Of a stretch of DNA of 64,000 nucleotides, positions 25,386 to 33,549 are shown piece by piece; positions within the stretch are counted from its first letter, which is position 1; each line of letters opens with the position of its first letter. A program made the translations under genes and the position numbers. Origin of the DNA: Jannaschia sp. CCS1 (GTDB lineage: Bacteria > Pseudomonadota > Alphaproteobacteria > Rhodobacterales > Rhodobacteraceae); contig NC_007802.1 of the NCBI RefSeq assembly GCF_000013565.1, positions 1,302,001 through 1,366,000 on the forward strand, given 5' to 3'. Below the pieces are notes generated by a model that saw only the letters and a list, made by a program, of their open reading frames with translations, ran no database searches and was not told the DNA's origin.

Positions 25386-26408
25386 ATGCGGACAACGAAC
25401 CTAACGGCCATCCTGGTCGCCACGACGAGCTTATACGTGACCGCGCCGACGGCTGCGCAGGCCGATGAGCTGGTCCTATATTGCTCGGTGCAAGAGGAAT
25501 GGTGCCGCGCGATGTCCGAGGCGTTTGAGCGAGAGACCGGGATCGAGGTCCTGATGACCCGCCGGTCGTCCGGCGAGACCTTCGCGCAACTTGCCGCAGA
25601 GGCCGAACAGCCCCGTGGCGACGTGTGGTGGGGCGGCACAGGTGACCCGCATCTGCAAGCCGCGCAAGAGGGTTTGACCGAGGAATATCAGTCCGAAATG
25701 TTGGGCAACTTGCAGGATTGGGCCGTGCGTCAGGCCGAAACCGCGAACTACCGCACCGTTGGCATCTACGCCGGTGGGTTGGGCTTCGGCTATAATTCCG
25801 ATCTTGTAGACGGCGATGCGCCTGCGTGTTGGGCCGATCTGCTGGATGAACGCTTTGCCGATGACGTGCAGGTCGCCAACCCCAATTCGTCCGGCACATC
25901 CTACACGATGCTCGCCACGATGGTGCAGCTGATGGGCGAGGATGAGGCCTTCGCCTACCTGGCCGAATTGCACAACAACATCAGCCAGTACACGCAATCG
26001 GGCTCCGCTCCGATCCGCGCGGCAGCCACCGGCGAAACAGCCGTTGGCATCGTCTTCATGCACGATGCGGTGGCGCAGACGGTGCAGGGCGCGCCGATCG
26101 TGGCCGTGGCGCCGTGCGAAGGGACGGGGTATGAAGTCGGCTCCATGTCGATCATCGCGGGCGGTCCGAACCCGGACAGTGCGCGCACCTTCTACGACTG
26201 GGCCCTGACGCCCGAAGCGCAGGAGATCGGGGCGGCAAACAACAGCTTCCAGATCCCGTCGAACCTCGATTCCGCCACCCCCGAGGCCTCCCCGCGGCTG
26301 GAGGACATCACGCTGATCGACTACGACTTCGCGCTCTACGGCTCGTCCGAGGAACGCACCCGTCTGTTGCAGCGCTGGGACGCTGACATCGGCTCGCTCG
26401 CGCAGTAA
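25386..26408 (+). CDS. ABC transporter substrate-binding protein, AfuA/FbpA-like
   Basis: 340 residues with a signal peptide ending TAAQADE. The fold is the ferric-ion/phosphorylated-compound binding cluster (LVLYCSVQEEWCRAMSEAFERETGIEVLMTRRSSGETFAQL; VANPNSSGTSYTML; later GGPNPDSARTFYDWALTPEAQEIG). The tyrosine pair that binds Fe3+ in FbpA is not evident. The serine/threonine-rich SSG and NSSGTSY loops fit a phosphate-type ligand, as in AfuA (hexose-6-phosphates) or 2-aminoethylphosphonate binders. A GGGAGG site precedes the ATG. The adjacent phosphatase gene favours a phosphorylated ligand; iron remains possible. Confidence 0.82.
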   Translation: MRTTNLTAILVATTSLYVTAPTAAQADELVLYCSVQEEWCRAMSEAFERETGIEVLMTRRSSGETFAQLAAEAEQPRGDVWWGGTGDPHLQAAQEGLTEEYQSEMLGNLQDWAVRQAETANYRTVGIYAGGLGFGYNSDLVDGDAPACWADLLDERFADDVQVANPNSSGTSYTMLATMVQLMGEDEAFAYLAELHNNISQYTQSGSAPIRAAATGETAVGIVFMHDAVAQTVQGAPIVAVAPCEGTGYEVGSMSIIAGGPNPDSARTFYDWALTPEAQEIGAANNSFQIPSNLDSATPEASPRLEDITLIDYDFALYGSSEERTRLLQRWDADIGSLAQ

Positions 26409-26411
26409 AAC

Positions 26412-28598
26412 GTGCGATTTGCCCTGACATCTGACCGAGCTGGCGTGGCTTGGCTCGGTCTGCTCGCCCTCTCGCTGGTGGCGTTTCCCTGGTACAAGGG
26501 CGCGTCTTTGTGGACAGGTCCTGCGGTCTCTGCCTTGGTGGAGGCGATCTCGGGCCATGGCTGGCTCTGGCCGCTGATCCTTGTGGCGTCGGCCCTTGCG
26601 GGCGTGGCCTTCACGCGGCGCTGGCAGCAGTCCAACATCGCGCTTTGGCTGACCTTGGGCGCGTTTGCCCTGTTCCTTTGGCAAGGCTTTGCCGTGGGTC
26701 TTCGCGGCCCCTCGCAGGCCTGGGTCGGCGGCGTCTTTGAGGCGGCAGCCGAGGGACAATCGGGCCTTGGCTGGGGTGGCTTTCTGGCCGGCGCGGCCCT
26801 TGTGGGTCTGCTCTCGGACCTGATCGCATCGCGGGGGTTCTGCCGGGGCGAACGGTTTGCGTCGTTCTGCATCACGGCCATTGTCGCGGCGCTAACGGCC
26901 TTCGTCTTCTTCCCAATCCTGAAACTGGGCCTCGCGGCATTCGTCGACACCGATGGCAACCTCGCGCTTGCGACGTTCTGGGAACGGATCACCGCCCCGG
27001 GTCTTTGGGGCGTGAATTGCCTGATCGGCGCGGGCCGCTGTGGCGTCGTGATCAACACCGTGATCCTCGGCGTGCTATCCGCCACGCTCGCCACGCTTCT
27101 CGGCCTCGCGCTGGCGTTGTTGGTCAACCGCACCGACTTCCGCATGAAACGCGCGTTGCGGGCCATTTCCATCCTGCCGATCATCACGCCGCCCTTCGTC
27201 GTGGGCGTCGCGATTATCCTGCTGTTTGGCCGCACGGGCCTGATCACGTCCGGCGTGGCGGACCTGTTTGGCGTGCGCCCGGGTCGATGGGTCTATGGCC
27301 TGCCCGGCATCCTGATCGCGCAGGTTCTGGCCTTCGCGCCCGTGACCTTCTTGGTCCTGCTGTCGACGTTGGAGGCGATCAACCCGACGCTGGAGGAAGC
27401 CGCCCGCACCCTCGGTGCGAAGTCGATGAAGACCTTTCGCTCCGTCACCTGGCCGCTTCTGCGCCCGGGTCTCGCCGCCGCGTTCCTGCTGGCGTTCATC
27501 GAAAGCCTGGCCGATTTCGGCAACCCTATCGTGCTTGGTGGCGGGTATGAGGTGCTGTCGATCAAGATCTTCTTCGCCGTCGTCGGCGCGCGCTATGACC
27601 TTGGCAATGCCGCCACGCTGGCGATGATCCTGCTGGCCCTGACGCTGATCGCCTTCTGGCTGCAAATGCGCTGGATGGGCAACAAATCCTATGTGACGGT
27701 GACCGGTAAATCCGACGCGGGCCTCGCGTCGCCGCTGCCGAGCGCCCTGAAAATCGGCGTCTTTGCGGTCGTCATCCCCTGGGTCATCTTCACGCTGGCC
27801 GTCTACATCATCATCGTCACCGGCGGTTTCGTGACTGATGTGGGCCGCTGGGACCTGACGCCCACGTTTGAACACATCGAGACCGCCTTCCGGTTTGAAT
27901 TCGCGGAAGGGGGGCTGGAGCTTTATGGCTCCGCCTGGGACAGCATGATGACGACGCTTTGGGTGGCCGCGCTGGCCGCACCTTTGACCACGCTGATCGG
28001 CATCCTGACCGCCTGGCTCGTGGCGCGGCAGGATTTCGCGGGCCGTCGCGCGTTCGAATTCGGCACCATGCTGTCTTTCGCCATCCCCGGCACCGTCGTG
28101 GGCGTGTCCTATGTGGCCGCCTTCAACGTGCCACCTGTGGATATCACCGGGACGGCGGCGATCCTGATCATCTGTTTCGTCTTCCGCAACATGCCCGTGG
28201 GCATGCGCGCGGGGCTGGCCGCTTTGGCGCAGATCGACCGCAGTATGGAGGAGGCGTCGCAGACCATGGGCGCGGGCGGGCTGACAACCCTGCGCCGTGT
28301 GGTGTTGCCGCTGATCAAACCGGCAGTCTTCACCGCGCTGGTCTATTCCTTCGTGACCGCGATGACGGCCGTGTCGGCGGTCATTTTCCTCGTTTCTGCC
28401 CGCCACAACATGGCGACGGCCTATATCATGGGCCGGGTCGAGGCCGGAGAATACGCGCTCGCCATCGCCTATTCCGCCGTGTTGATGATCGTGATGATCG
28501 TCTGCGTCGTGGTGATCCAGGGCATCGTGGGCACACGGAAACTGGGGCGGCGCAAGGAATTGCAGGGTAAGGGCCAAGTCCCGGAACCGGCAGAATAA
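26412..28598 (+). CDS. Fused double permease of an AfuB/FbpB-type ABC importer
   Basis: 728 residues, GTG start three bases after the binding-protein stop. The N-terminal ~190 residues have extra hydrophobic helices. Two permease units follow, each with its own EAA loop: NPTLEEAARTLGAKSMKTFRSVTWPLLRPG near 330 and DRSMEEASQTMGAGGLTTLRRVVLPLIKPA near 620. One polypeptide thus replaces a permease dimer, as in FbpB and AfuB. There is no gap or stem-loop before it, unlike the other transporters in the window. Confidence 0.9.
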   Translation: MRFALTSDRAGVAWLGLLALSLVAFPWYKGASLWTGPAVSALVEAISGHGWLWPLILVASALAGVAFTRRWQQSNIALWLTLGAFALFLWQGFAVGLRGPSQAWVGGVFEAAAEGQSGLGWGGFLAGAALVGLLSDLIASRGFCRGERFASFCITAIVAALTAFVFFPILKLGLAAFVDTDGNLALATFWERITAPGLWGVNCLIGAGRCGVVINTVILGVLSATLATLLGLALALLVNRTDFRMKRALRAISILPIITPPFVVGVAIILLFGRTGLITSGVADLFGVRPGRWVYGLPGILIAQVLAFAPVTFLVLLSTLEAINPTLEEAARTLGAKSMKTFRSVTWPLLRPGLAAAFLLAFIESLADFGNPIVLGGGYEVLSIKIFFAVVGARYDLGNAATLAMILLALTLIAFWLQMRWMGNKSYVTVTGKSDAGLASPLPSALKIGVFAVVIPWVIFTLAVYIIIVTGGFVTDVGRWDLTPTFEHIETAFRFEFAEGGLELYGSAWDSMMTTLWVAALAAPLTTLIGILTAWLVARQDFAGRRAFEFGTMLSFAIPGTVVGVSYVAAFNVPPVDITGTAAILIICFVFRNMPVGMRAGLAALAQIDRSMEEASQTMGAGGLTTLRRVVLPLIKPAVFTALVYSFVTAMTAVSAVIFLVSARHNMATAYIMGRVEAGEYALAIAYSAVLMIVMIVCVVVIQGIVGTRKLGRRKELQGKGQVPEPAE

Positions 28599-28607
28599 GG
28601 AACGGGC

Positions 28608-29621
28608 ATGACCGAGACGGCAATCGAATTTGTGGACGTGATCAAGCGCTATGGCGACGCCACGGCGGTGGATCGCATCAACTTCTCCATCGGGAAGGGG
28701 GAATTGGTGACATTCCTTGGGCCGTCTGGCTGCGGTAAAACCACGTCCCTGCGTCTGATCGCGGGGTTGGAATTGCCCACGGACGGTCAGGTGAAGATCG
28801 CAGGCCGCGACGTCAGCCGCGACCCGGCGTCGGAGCGCAATGTCGGCATGGTCTTCCAATCCTACGCGCTGTTTCCGCATATGACGGTGCTGGACAACGT
28901 CTCTTACGGGCCGACGATCCGGGGCGTGTCCAAGGCCGATGCCCGCGATCAGGCGCGTGCGATCCTTGATCAGGTGGGCCTTGGCGGGTTGGAGGCACGC
29001 TTGCCGTCCGAACTCTCCGGCGGCCAGCAACAGCGCGTGGCCGTGGCCCGTGCCATCGTACAACAGCCCGATGTGTTGCTGTTCGATGAGCCGCTGTCGA
29101 ACGTCGACGCCAAGCTGCGCCGCAAGGTGCGCGCTGAAATCCGGGATCTGCAACAGCGCTTCGGCCTCACCGCCGTCTATGTGACCCACGATCAGGAAGA
29201 GGCGCTGGCCGTGTCAGACCGGATCGTGGTGATGAAGATGGGGCAGATCGCTCAGATCGGCACCCCGTCCGAGCTGTATGAACAACCCGCGTCGTCCTTC
29301 GTGGCCGACTTTATCGGCGATGCGAACCTGATCGAGGGGCGCATAGACACGGGCCGGTTCACCGCGGCGCATCTGGACCTGCCCGTGGACGCCCCCGACG
29401 GCACAACCACCGCCACGATCCGACCCGAACGGATCACGCTGACACCGGGTGGCGTGGCCACCATCACGTCGGCGAGTTATCTGGGCAGCCGGATGGAATA
29501 TGTGGTGCAGGACGAAGACCTCGAATTCCTGGTATCTCGCCCGATTTCTGAGGCGCGCCATCTGGCGGGGGATACGGTCAACCTGCAGATCGATCCCGCT
29601 GACCTGATCCTCGTGCAATAG
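28608..29621 (+). CDS. ABC transporter ATP-binding protein, FbpC/AfuC/PotA type
   Basis: 337 residues. Walker A GPSGCGKTT, signature LSGGQQQRVAVARA, Walker [13 protein letters not shown] and the H-loop in VTHDQEEAL. A C-terminal TOBE-like domain includes TATIRPERITL. It follows the permease by nine bases with AAGGAACGGG as ribosome site, and precedes the phosphatase by eight bases. It powers the importer. Confidence 0.92.
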   Translation: MTETAIEFVDVIKRYGDATAVDRINFSIGKGELVTFLGPSGCGKTTSLRLIAGLELPTDGQVKIAGRDVSRDPASERNVGMVFQSYALFPHMTVLDNVSYGPTIRGVSKADARDQARAILDQVGLGGLEARLPSELSGGQQQRVAVARAIVQQPDVLLFDEPLSNVDAKLRRKVRAEIRDLQQRFGLTAVYVTHDQEEALAVSDRIVVMKMGQIAQIGTPSELYEQPASSFVADFIGDANLIEGRIDTGRFTAAHLDLPVDAPDGTTTATIRPERITLTPGGVATITSASYLGSRMEYVVQDEDLEFLVSRPISEARHLAGDTVNLQIDPADLILVQ

Positions 29622-29629
29622 GACCCTCC

Positions 29630-30412
29630 ATGACCGATCCAATCGCCGCCCGCGCAACCCTCGCCTCTGACCTTGCTGCCCGGGCGGGGCAGGTGGCGCT
29701 GGAGTACTACCGCAACCGCGACGCGCTGGAGGTGGAGACCAAAAACGGCGAGTTGGACCTTGTGTCCATCGCCGACCGCGCCGTCGAAGACATGATCCGC
29801 GCTGAAATCACCACCAATTTCCCCAGCGATGCGATCCTGGGCGAAGAAGAGGGCGGAGTGGAGGGCACGTCGGGCCTCACCTGGGTGATCGACCCCATCG
29901 ACGGGACCGTGCCATTTCTGATGGGCCTGCCACATTGGTGCGTGGTCATCGCGATCACCCAGGGCGAGGACACGCTTGTGGGCGTTATTGATGTGCCCCT
30001 TCAGAGCGAACAATTCATGGCGCGCGCGGGGCAGGGATTCACCATCGACGGAGCTCCCTTCCAGATGGGTGAAGGCCGGCGGATCGACCAATGCCTTGTC
30101 GCGGTGGGGGCGTCTGACCGCACCGCGCCGGAACCGGCCGCCGCGATCCTGCTGGGATTGATGCGCGCGGGTGGCATGTTCTACCGCAACGGATCGGGTG
30201 CGAACATGCTGGCCAGCGTCGCCGCCGGACGGCTGGGTGGATATGTGGAGGACGGAATGAACCCGTGGGACAGCCTTGCGGGTTTGCTGATGATCCGGGA
30301 GGCCGGGGGGATCACGCATCCCTATCCGGCAACCACGAAGCTCGGCCTCTGCATGGGGGCCGCGCCGGGCGTCTGGGACGCTTTGACTGCCATCGTAGAC
30401 GCGAAAGTCTGA
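29630..30412 (+). CDS. Inositol monophosphatase family phosphatase
   Basis: 260 residues. All metal-site motifs of the lithium-sensitive phosphatase family are present: Glu72-74 in GEEEGG, Asp88-Pro-Ile-Asp91-Gly-Thr93, and Trp213-Asp214 in WDSLAG. Members hydrolyse inositol, histidinol, fructose-bis or nucleotide phosphates. It is the last gene of the importer operon (eight-base gap), so I infer it dephosphorylates the imported compound, or one made from it, in the cytoplasm. Confidence 0.92.
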   Translation: MTDPIAARATLASDLAARAGQVALEYYRNRDALEVETKNGELDLVSIADRAVEDMIRAEITTNFPSDAILGEEEGGVEGTSGLTWVIDPIDGTVPFLMGLPHWCVVIAITQGEDTLVGVIDVPLQSEQFMARAGQGFTIDGAPFQMGEGRRIDQCLVAVGASDRTAPEPAAAILLGLMRAGGMFYRNGSGANMLASVAAGRLGGYVEDGMNPWDSLAGLLMIREAGGITHPYPATTKLGLCMGAAPGVWDALTAIVDAKV

Positions 30413-30802
30413 CGCGAAGAACTCGCCAGTTAGGTCAGTTTGCGTGGACCCTCGGCGGCACAGGTTCGGTGGGCAACGACGTGTTGGCGAGGGCGCGACT
30501 GACGGGCAGCCAGCATCCAGCTCAAGACCTCCCGTGCGAATACGGGTGATATGTCTGTGGTGTTCAGACACGTGATCCCGACCGACCACTGGCTATCTCA
30601 ACGGCCGCGCAACGCATCGCCGGAGCGGCTCAATCAGCCTTCTGTCGGCCCCGCCCGCGTGGGCCTTTTGAGACACCTTTAATTAAAGCTCTTTGGAAGA
30701 AACGCAGTTTTGCCACCCCGTATTCCCGGGTCGCCGAAATCGTGCCGAACCTCGGCCCCGCCCAGATGGTCAATGGGTGCATCTACGCCGAAAGAGGAAC
30801 CG
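30413..30802 (+). other. Gap between the phosphatase and the RTX protein
   Basis: No gene is visible. A small 6-bp hairpin (TGTCTG / CAGACA, 30552-30570) and a weak terminator-like element occur. The segment from 30670 is AT-richer (TTTAATTAAAGC) and probably holds the promoter of the RTX gene. Confidence 0.45.
30647..30669 (+). terminator. Weak possible terminator of the importer-phosphatase operon
   Basis: GGCCC (30647-30651) pairs with GGGCC (30661-30665) around a 9-base GC-rich loop, followed by four Ts. The stem is short and it lies 235 bases after the phosphatase stop, so this is tentative. Confidence 0.35.
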
Positions 30803-33076
30803 ATGCAGAACCTGACCATCACCAACGTGACCTACACGGGTGGCACGTTGAATGCAGAGCATTTCAATGTGAACGTCCTTGTTGCAGCCAATACGGGCGA
30901 GACGCCCTTTGGTGGCAATGCGGGCAACGAGCTTGGTATCCCAACGGTCGAGTCCCTCGCGGCGATGGAGAAGTTCGGGGTTACGTCGGTTCGCTTTCCT
31001 GCTGGTCAGGCCAATGAAATCTTCTCTGCGACCGGATTGATTGTGAATGGGGACCTTCCGTCCTTCCTGCGGAACTTCCTTGTGCATGCGCAAGAAAACA
31101 ACCTGTCGGTGAACCTCGTGCTGCCGGTCGAGTCGCTGGAACAGTTTGGCGGGCCGTCGCAAGCGGAAATTCTGGAAGGCCTGCGGGACATCGCAGCGAT
31201 CGTGGCCGAAGAGTTCCCGAACGTTGTGACGGGCTATGAACTTGGGAACGAGTATTGGGGTGGGCGAGAGCGCGGAGATGACACGCGAGAGGCGGCCTAT
31301 GGCGAAGCCGCAGGGCTTGCAGCGGTTGCCCTGAGTGAAGGGGCCGCCGACTTCGGCATGGATCCCAACATCATCTTGCAGGCCAGCGGCAACCTGGGCG
31401 GGGCGTGGGACACGCTGACTGAAGCCAATGTCGCGATCCAAGATGCGTTTGAGGCGGTTGAAGGTGCCATGGAGACTGTGGATTCAGTGCTTCGGAACTT
31501 CTACTGGCGCGACGGGGGAACAGGAGCCTTCGACAACAGCACCGGTACCTTCCAGGAGGATCGGGGCCTGGACGAAAACCTGAACGGGTGGGGCGCGGCC
31601 AATTGGGACCTATGGGCCGGACGGGATCTCACGACATATGTCGGGGAGTACAACATCACCAACCGGCTTTCATTCGGCGAGGATGCCATCGATCTGGGCA
31701 TTCACGGCGCGTCGATGCTGTTGGAGCATTATACCAACATGGTTGAGGCGAACGTGGATGTCGCCTACGCGTGGCCATTTCTGCACGCCACGCGCAACTC
31801 ATTCCTCTGGCAGCATGAGGACATTGAAGTCGCAGACATTCATGGCATGGAGATTGTCACCAACACCACTCGCGGCGCGATGTATGATTTGCTGCGTCAG
31901 ACGGTTGCTGACGGTGAGTTGGTTGATCTGAATTGGGACACGAACAGCGCGGTTGAAGTGACGGCATTCCGGGATGTGCTGGGGGCCGGCAACGGCGATA
32001 CAATGACGTCTTACACGAAAACTGTGTTTCTCAGCTCTCGCAGCGATCAGTTCGAGACCCTGAATGTGGATCTGTCCCCGTTCGTCAACGACTACGCAAG
32101 CATGAGCGGGCTGAGCATCTTTTACGAAGATACGGGCGGCCATCACCGGGATGCCGTCATCACCGAGATCTCCGCCCTCGACCCGAACGGCGATGGTGTC
32201 TTTTCGATTGATCTGAACCCCTACGAGGTTGTGCAACTCACGTTCCAATACGGATATATGCACTCAACCGGGGGCACCCTCACCTCCAATACGGGAACCA
32301 CGGTTGATGGCGGCGGTGCCCCGGGCGAGACTTTCATCCGGGGTGACGGCGCGGACACGGTCTATGGAACTGACGGCGCCGACTGGATCGATGGTGGTAA
32401 CGGGAATGACCTTCTGGCCGGTGAAGGCGGCAACGACACCCTGATCGGTGGCGGCTCTGCAGACACACTCAATGGCGGTGCGGGGGATGACATGCTTCAC
32501 GGCAACTGGGGGCGCGACTTGATCAACGGTGATGACGGCGATGATACGGCCTATGCGGGCACCATGGACGACACCGTGAACGGTGGGCTCGGCGACGATT
32601 CCCTTTTCGGCGGGACCGGCAATGACGTGCTCCATGGGGATAGTGGACGGGATGTCCTCAATGGCCAGGACGGCGATGATGCCCTCTATGGTGACATGGA
32701 TAATGACGCCCTCAACGGGGGGCTCGGGAACGACACCCTGAGCGGCGGGACCGGGAACGACGCCCTTGATGGTGGCGCGGGATCTGATTTCCTTGACGGA
32801 GGAGCCGGAGACGACACGTTGTTCGGAAACGCCGATGCGGATGTGTTCGGTTTTGACGCGGGCCACGGCCACGATACGATTGGTGACTTTGATGCGCAGA
32901 ACGATCTTGAGGTGATCGATCTTTCTGGAGTTGGGCGGTTCAACTCTTTTGACGATGTTGCGTCGAACATGGTTGAAGATGGGACCGGTGTCACAATCGT
33001 GACATCCAGCTTCAGCAGCATCTTTTTGACGGGGGTTGAGGCCGCTGATCTCGATGCCAACGACTTCATTTTCTGA
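30803..33076 (+). CDS. Glycoside-hydrolase-like protein with C-terminal RTX calcium-binding repeats (type I secreted)
   Basis: 757 residues from the ATG at 30803 (GAGGAA upstream); the frame from 30710 has no ribosome site. Residues ~1-400 look like a clan GH-A type TIM barrel: Glu150 in YELGNEYWG is the expected acid/base (Asn-Glu at a strand end) and Glu282 in TYVGEYNITN the expected nucleophile. A beta-rich segment follows to ~510. Residues ~515-680 hold about a dozen GGxGxDxLx nonapeptide repeats, then a serralysin-like tail (DVFGFDAGHGHDTIGDFD). It has no Sec signal, consistent with C-terminal type I export. No type I secretion genes are in the window. The sugar substrate is unknown. Confidence 0.85.
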   Translation: MQNLTITNVTYTGGTLNAEHFNVNVLVAANTGETPFGGNAGNELGIPTVESLAAMEKFGVTSVRFPAGQANEIFSATGLIVNGDLPSFLRNFLVHAQENNLSVNLVLPVESLEQFGGPSQAEILEGLRDIAAIVAEEFPNVVTGYELGNEYWGGRERGDDTREAAYGEAAGLAAVALSEGAADFGMDPNIILQASGNLGGAWDTLTEANVAIQDAFEAVEGAMETVDSVLRNFYWRDGGTGAFDNSTGTFQEDRGLDENLNGWGAANWDLWAGRDLTTYVGEYNITNRLSFGEDAIDLGIHGASMLLEHYTNMVEANVDVAYAWPFLHATRNSFLWQHEDIEVADIHGMEIVTNTTRGAMYDLLRQTVADGELVDLNWDTNSAVEVTAFRDVLGAGNGDTMTSYTKTVFLSSRSDQFETLNVDLSPFVNDYASMSGLSIFYEDTGGHHRDAVITEISALDPNGDGVFSIDLNPYEVVQLTFQYGYMHSTGGTLTSNTGTTVDGGGAPGETFIRGDGADTVYGTDGADWIDGGNGNDLLAGEGGNDTLIGGGSADTLNGGAGDDMLHGNWGRDLINGDDGDDTAYAGTMDDTVNGGLGDDSLFGGTGNDVLHGDSGRDVLNGQDGDDALYGDMDNDALNGGLGNDTLSGGTGNDALDGGAGSDFLDGGAGDDTLFGNADADVFGFDAGHGHDTIGDFDAQNDLEVIDLSGVGRFNSFDDVASNMVEDGTGVTIVTSSFSSIFLTGVEAADLDANDFIF

Positions 33077-33360
33077 AAGCCGCACAGGAGCGTCGCAACC
33101 CACGAAGTGACGTCGACCTCTTCGGTGGTGAGATGCCGGTCGCTGTTCCCGGTCCGGTTGCTGCACCGATCCCCCGCCGGGTAAATGTCGCGTAGCTCCC
33201 CTGCGATAGCATCCGACAAGGTCCTGATTTCGCGACTGCATGTGTCGGATATTGCGACATGTTGGCGTCGCCTCAAAACACACTTTACATTATCTGACAA
33301 AACAAGTCAGGATTGCGCGCATAGGGCGACTTCGCCCCGGAGCATGCAAGGGCTGTGATT
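33077..33360 (+). other. Gap upstream of the imelysin operon
   Basis: No gene is seen between the RTX protein and the small ORF at 33361. The right half is the probable promoter region, with AT-rich sequence around 33275-33300 and an iron-box-like palindrome. Confidence 0.45.
33294..33310. promoter_or_regulatory. Iron-box-like palindrome upstream of the imelysin operon
   Basis: A perfect inverted repeat CTGAC-N7-GTCAG with an A-rich centre (CTGACAAAACAAGTCAG), preceded by an AT-rich stretch. From memory it resembles the Iron-Rhodo-box described upstream of iron genes in Rhodobacterales. The operon behind it encodes imelysin-type proteins, which fits iron control. The match to the published consensus has not been checked. 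Confidence 0.55.
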
Positions 33361-33549
33361 ATGGCGGATCGCGTCAAGGACGAGTGCTGCGACAGACGGC
33401 GAGAGCTTCTGTTGGAGTGTCTGGGCTCCGAGGCCGATCCCTCCCCATTATTTGAGCTTCTCATTGATCCGATCACTTCGACCCAGCCAGTGCCCGTGCC
33501 CAAGCCAGTCGACCCGAATGACCGCACAAAAAGGGACACTGCGCGATGA
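33361..33549 (+). CDS. Small hypothetical protein upstream of imelysin
   Basis: 62 residues from the ATG at 33361, with AAGGG upstream. It ends in an ATGA overlap with the imelysin start, which suggests coupling. Features are a CC pair and a third cysteine in an acidic/basic N-terminal half (KDECCDRRRELLLECLG), then a proline-rich segment (PVPVPKPVDP). No signal peptide or membrane segment. I do not recognise it. It could be a regulatory leader ORF rather than a stable protein. Confidence 0.4.
   Translation: MADRVKDECCDRRRELLLECLGSEADPSPLFELLIDPITSTQPVPVPKPVDPNDRTKRDTAR

Noticed and set aside
27075-29189. 704-codon open frame on the minus strand across the permease and ATPase genes
   Set aside because: It mirrors well-supported transporter genes; its translation is rich in His, Arg, Gln and Asp without any domain, a usual shadow in GC-rich DNA.
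25386-29621. Firm call as a ferric-iron transporter
   Set aside because: The FbpA tyrosine pair is not evident, no iron box is seen upstream, and a phosphatase is co-transcribed; left as Afu/Fbp-like with open substrate.
32390-32840. Repetitive DNA that could look like a repeat array or CRISPR
   Set aside because: The repeats are degenerate 27-base units coding for RTX nonapeptides in frame; there are no conserved repeats with unique spacers and no cas genes.
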